Positions 62,433 to 64,000 of a stretch of DNA of 64,000 nt are shown here, piece by piece. Position numbers and translations under genes: made by a program. The stretch covers positions 248,001 through 312,000 of the forward strand of contig CAWDKZ010000020.1 in assembly GCA_963803025.1 (NCBI GenBank), given 5' to 3'. The stretch is from Bog-793 sp963803025. GTDB taxonomy: Bacteria; Actinomycetota; Acidimicrobiia; Acidimicrobiales; Bog-793. The notes below the pieces were generated by a model. It searched no databases. It had not been told where the DNA came from and worked only from the letters and a program-made list of their open reading frames with translations. Numbering within the stretch: the first letter of the stretch is position 1; every line of letters starts with the position of its first letter.

Positions 62433-63505
62433 TGCGCTTGCGTCGCAACCGTCGTTTCCCAGACTCGCTTGGGATGTACGCCGCCGCGGCCGGGTTGCCC
62501 GAACTGCTGGCCACGTCGATCGACGAGGCCGAGCGGCTACCGTCGCTCGCTGCCGCGCGCCCCGGTGCGGTCGTGATCTGCGGCTCCGGTCCGGCGGGGA
62601 TCGCCGCCGAGATCGTCGGCGCCGCGTTGACCCCGACGATCGGCGTGCCGCTGGTCCTCGTCCCGACCGGGGCGGTTCCCCCCTTCGTCGGACCCGAGTC
62701 GCTCGTGTTCGTGGTCTCGTTCTCCGGTGACGACCCGGGCAGCCTCGACGCCGCCGACGAGTCGTTGCGCTGCGGAGCCCACCTCGTCGCGGTCACGGGG
62801 GGAGGCGAGCTCGCCCGGCTCGCCGCGCAAGCCGGGGAACGGGTCGTCACCCTGCCTGCTGTCCCGAGAGCCCGGGGCGCGCTCCTCGCGGTGGTCGCGG
62901 CGGTCTTCGTCGGGCTGGAACGGGCGGGCCTCGTCGAACACGCCCGCTCGACGCTCGAGGCCGCCCACCGCCAGGCGGCGAGCCGGCGAGACGCCCTCGT
63001 GGCGGCGGATGGCGGGATCGCCGCCGAGCTCGCCCGCCGGATCGGGCGGACGTTCCCGTTCCTCTGCGGCGCGTCGGGTCTCGGGGCGGTGGCGGCCCGC
63101 TGGTGGCAGGCGGAGATCGCCGCCAACGCGCGCACGCTCGCCATGACGGCATCCGCGCCCGAGCTCCTCTGGGACGCGATCGCCGCCTTCGGTCAGGGCG
63201 GCGACGTCACTCGCCAGATCCTCACGCTGGTCGAACTGCGGTCGGACTTCGAGCCGGCGCGCGCGGCGGCGACGTTCGTCGCGATCGACGAGTTGCTCAC
63301 CGAGGTCGTCGCCGGCCGGCTCGTCGTGCACGCCGAGGGCGAGACGCTGCTCGCCCAGCTCGTCGACCTTGTCGTCGTCGGCGAGTTCGTCTCACTGCAC
63401 CTCGGCCTGACCGCTGGGCTCGATCCCGGCCCGGCGCCTGCGATCGACGACGCGACCGAGCCGTCCCGCGCGCGACGAGCGGCGCGCCCGAACCGGCCGA
63501 GGTGA
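62429..63505 (+). CDS. SIS-domain phosphoglucose/phosphomannose isomerase-like protein
   Basis: Protein of 358 aa with two SIS domains. The first (VVICGSGPAGIAAEIV, VFVVSFSGDDPGSLDAADESL, LVAVTGGGELARLAA) is of the PGI/PMI bifunctional type. The second begins at GRTFPFLCGASGLGAVAARWWQAEIAANA and includes the C-terminal PgiM-like region. Fructose-6-P to mannose-6-P or glucose-6-P isomerisation is the likely reaction, just upstream of the mutase step. GTG at 62429 overlaps the Trm112 stop; the ATG three bases later is equally possible. The Arg-rich tail is unusual. Confidence 0.85.
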   Translation: MMRLRRNRRFPDSLGMYAAAAGLPELLATSIDEAERLPSLAAARPGAVVICGSGPAGIAAEIVGAALTPTIGVPLVLVPTGAVPPFVGPESLVFVVSFSGDDPGSLDAADESLRCGAHLVAVTGGGELARLAAQAGERVVTLPAVPRARGALLAVVAAVFVGLERAGLVEHARSTLEAAHRQAASRRDALVAADGGIAAELARRIGRTFPFLCGASGLGAVAARWWQAEIAANARTLAMTASAPELLWDAIAAFGQGGDVTRQILTLVELRSDFEPARAAATFVAIDELLTEVVAGRLVVHAEGETLLAQLVDLVVVGEFVSLHLGLTAGLDPGPAPAIDDATEPSRARRAARPNRPR

Positions 63506-63606
63506 CAATGCGGTCCCGATCGGCGAGCATGGTCGGCAGACAACAGGTGCCGATTCCTGGCGTGGCCGCGCTCGATCGGCGAACCCGGCGACGGAAAGGG
63601 CGCAAC

Positions 63607-64000
63607 GTGGACAAGGACACGATGACTCCGGAACACGCGACCCCCGGCGACTTCGCCGACGCGTCCCTCGCCGGCCTCGGGCGTCAGCGGATCGCGTGGG
63701 CGGGCTCGAACATGCCCGTTCTCGCGTCGATCCGCAAGCGTTTCGCGGCCGAGAAGCCGCTCGCCGGAACGACGATCGCCGCCTGCCTGCACATCACGAC
63801 CGAGACGGCGAACCTGCTGCGGACCCTGCAGGCCGGCGGGGCCGAGGTCATCGCCTGCGCCTCGAACCCGCTGTCGACCCAGGACGACGTCGCCGCCTCG
63901 CTCGTTCTCGACGAGGGGATCGCGACCTACGCCTTGCGCGGCGAGGACTCGGGCCGTTACTACGCCCACATCGACGCCGCGCTCGATGCCCACCCGACCA
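63607..64000 (+). CDS. ahcY: Adenosylhomocysteinase (3' end beyond window)
   Basis: N-terminal 131 residues of S-adenosylhomocysteine hydrolase, which regenerates homocysteine for MetH. WAGSNMPVLASIRKRFAAEKPLAGTTIAACLHITTETANLLRTLQAGGAEVIACASNPLSTQDDVAASLV is unmistakable. The following GEDSGRYYAHIDAALDAHPT without the eukaryotic-type insertion indicates the shorter archaeal/thermophile-like form. GTG at 63607 follows GGAAAGGG by about ten bases. It closes the manB-Trm112-SIS run, matching the position of sahH in mycobacteria. Confidence 0.93.
   Translation, partial: MDKDTMTPEHATPGDFADASLAGLGRQRIAWAGSNMPVLASIRKRFAAEKPLAGTTIAACLHITTETANLLRTLQAGGAEVIACASNPLSTQDDVAASLVLDEGIATYALRGEDSGRYYAHIDAALDAHPT

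Overview
The window is about 70% GC, densely coded, and has the gene content of a high-GC Actinomycetota. Evidence includes a WhiB regulator beside a PdtaS-type histidine kinase, DUF3107, CofD/CofE for coenzyme F420, a WbbL-like rhamnosyltransferase with rmlB/rmlD, and a K+-independent proton-pumping pyrophosphatase. The order cofD-cofE-glycosyltransferases-DUF5719-phosphomannomutase-Trm112-SIS isomerase-ahcY matches what I recall of the fbiAB-whiB2-manB-sahH neighbourhood of Mycobacterium and Streptomyces. The deep-branching look (no whiB2 or DUF3499, a CofE-only protein, a short AhcY, many leaderless starts) suggests Acidimicrobiia or a relative; that placement is inference. I found no rRNA, tRNA, CRISPR array, insertion sequence, phage gene or plasmid function.

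Layout. 0-14 kb: ABC-2 exporter; divergent valS/cysS; cold-shock protein; gmd; an Fe-S locus (cysteine desulfurase, SufR-like regulator, divergent Mrp) with a palindromic candidate operator; dgt; NfeD/slipin pair; DUF3107. 14-24 kb: PHP phosphatase with PdtaS-like kinase, WhiB, an MBOAT/SGNH surface acylation pair, H+-pyrophosphatase. 22.5-31 kb: a minus-strand run with the thioredoxin-folP-holA-inositol phosphatase operon, metH, an ATP-grasp protein and a helical protein of unknown role. 31-38 kb: an amine or amino-acid utilisation patch (Usp, APC permease, class III aminotransferase, frameshifted FAD oxidase), an apparently eroded stretch, a frameshifted nitroreductase, and a rhodanese-ThiF protein. 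38-42 kb: M20 hydrolase, biotin carboxylase/BCCP and the divergent biotin ligase that would modify it.

42.7-57.8 kb is one long plus-strand sugar-nucleotide, glycan and F420 run: rmlB, rmlD, rhamnosyltransferase, membrane protein, NDP-sugar pyrophosphorylase, GalE-like epimerase, cofD, cofE, two GT4 enzymes, an Rmd-like reductase, a giant GT2 membrane protein and DUF5719. Most genes are spaced by 4-nt or 1-nt stop/start overlaps. ftsH lies opposite, followed by CPBP protease, phosphomannomutase, Trm112-like protein, phosphosugar isomerase and the start of ahcY. Together these supply GDP-mannose, GDP-6-deoxyhexose and dTDP-rhamnose to envelope glycosyltransferases.

Two window-wide signals stand out. 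First, many first genes of operons have a TANNNT -10 hexamer ending only 6-10 nt before an ATG/GTG, the signature of leaderless transcription. At valS/cysS and sufR/mrp the hexamers of the two directions overlap on opposite strands. Second, five apparent single-base frameshifts occur between 35 and 53 kb and none elsewhere, so that part may carry assembly errors or recent decay.
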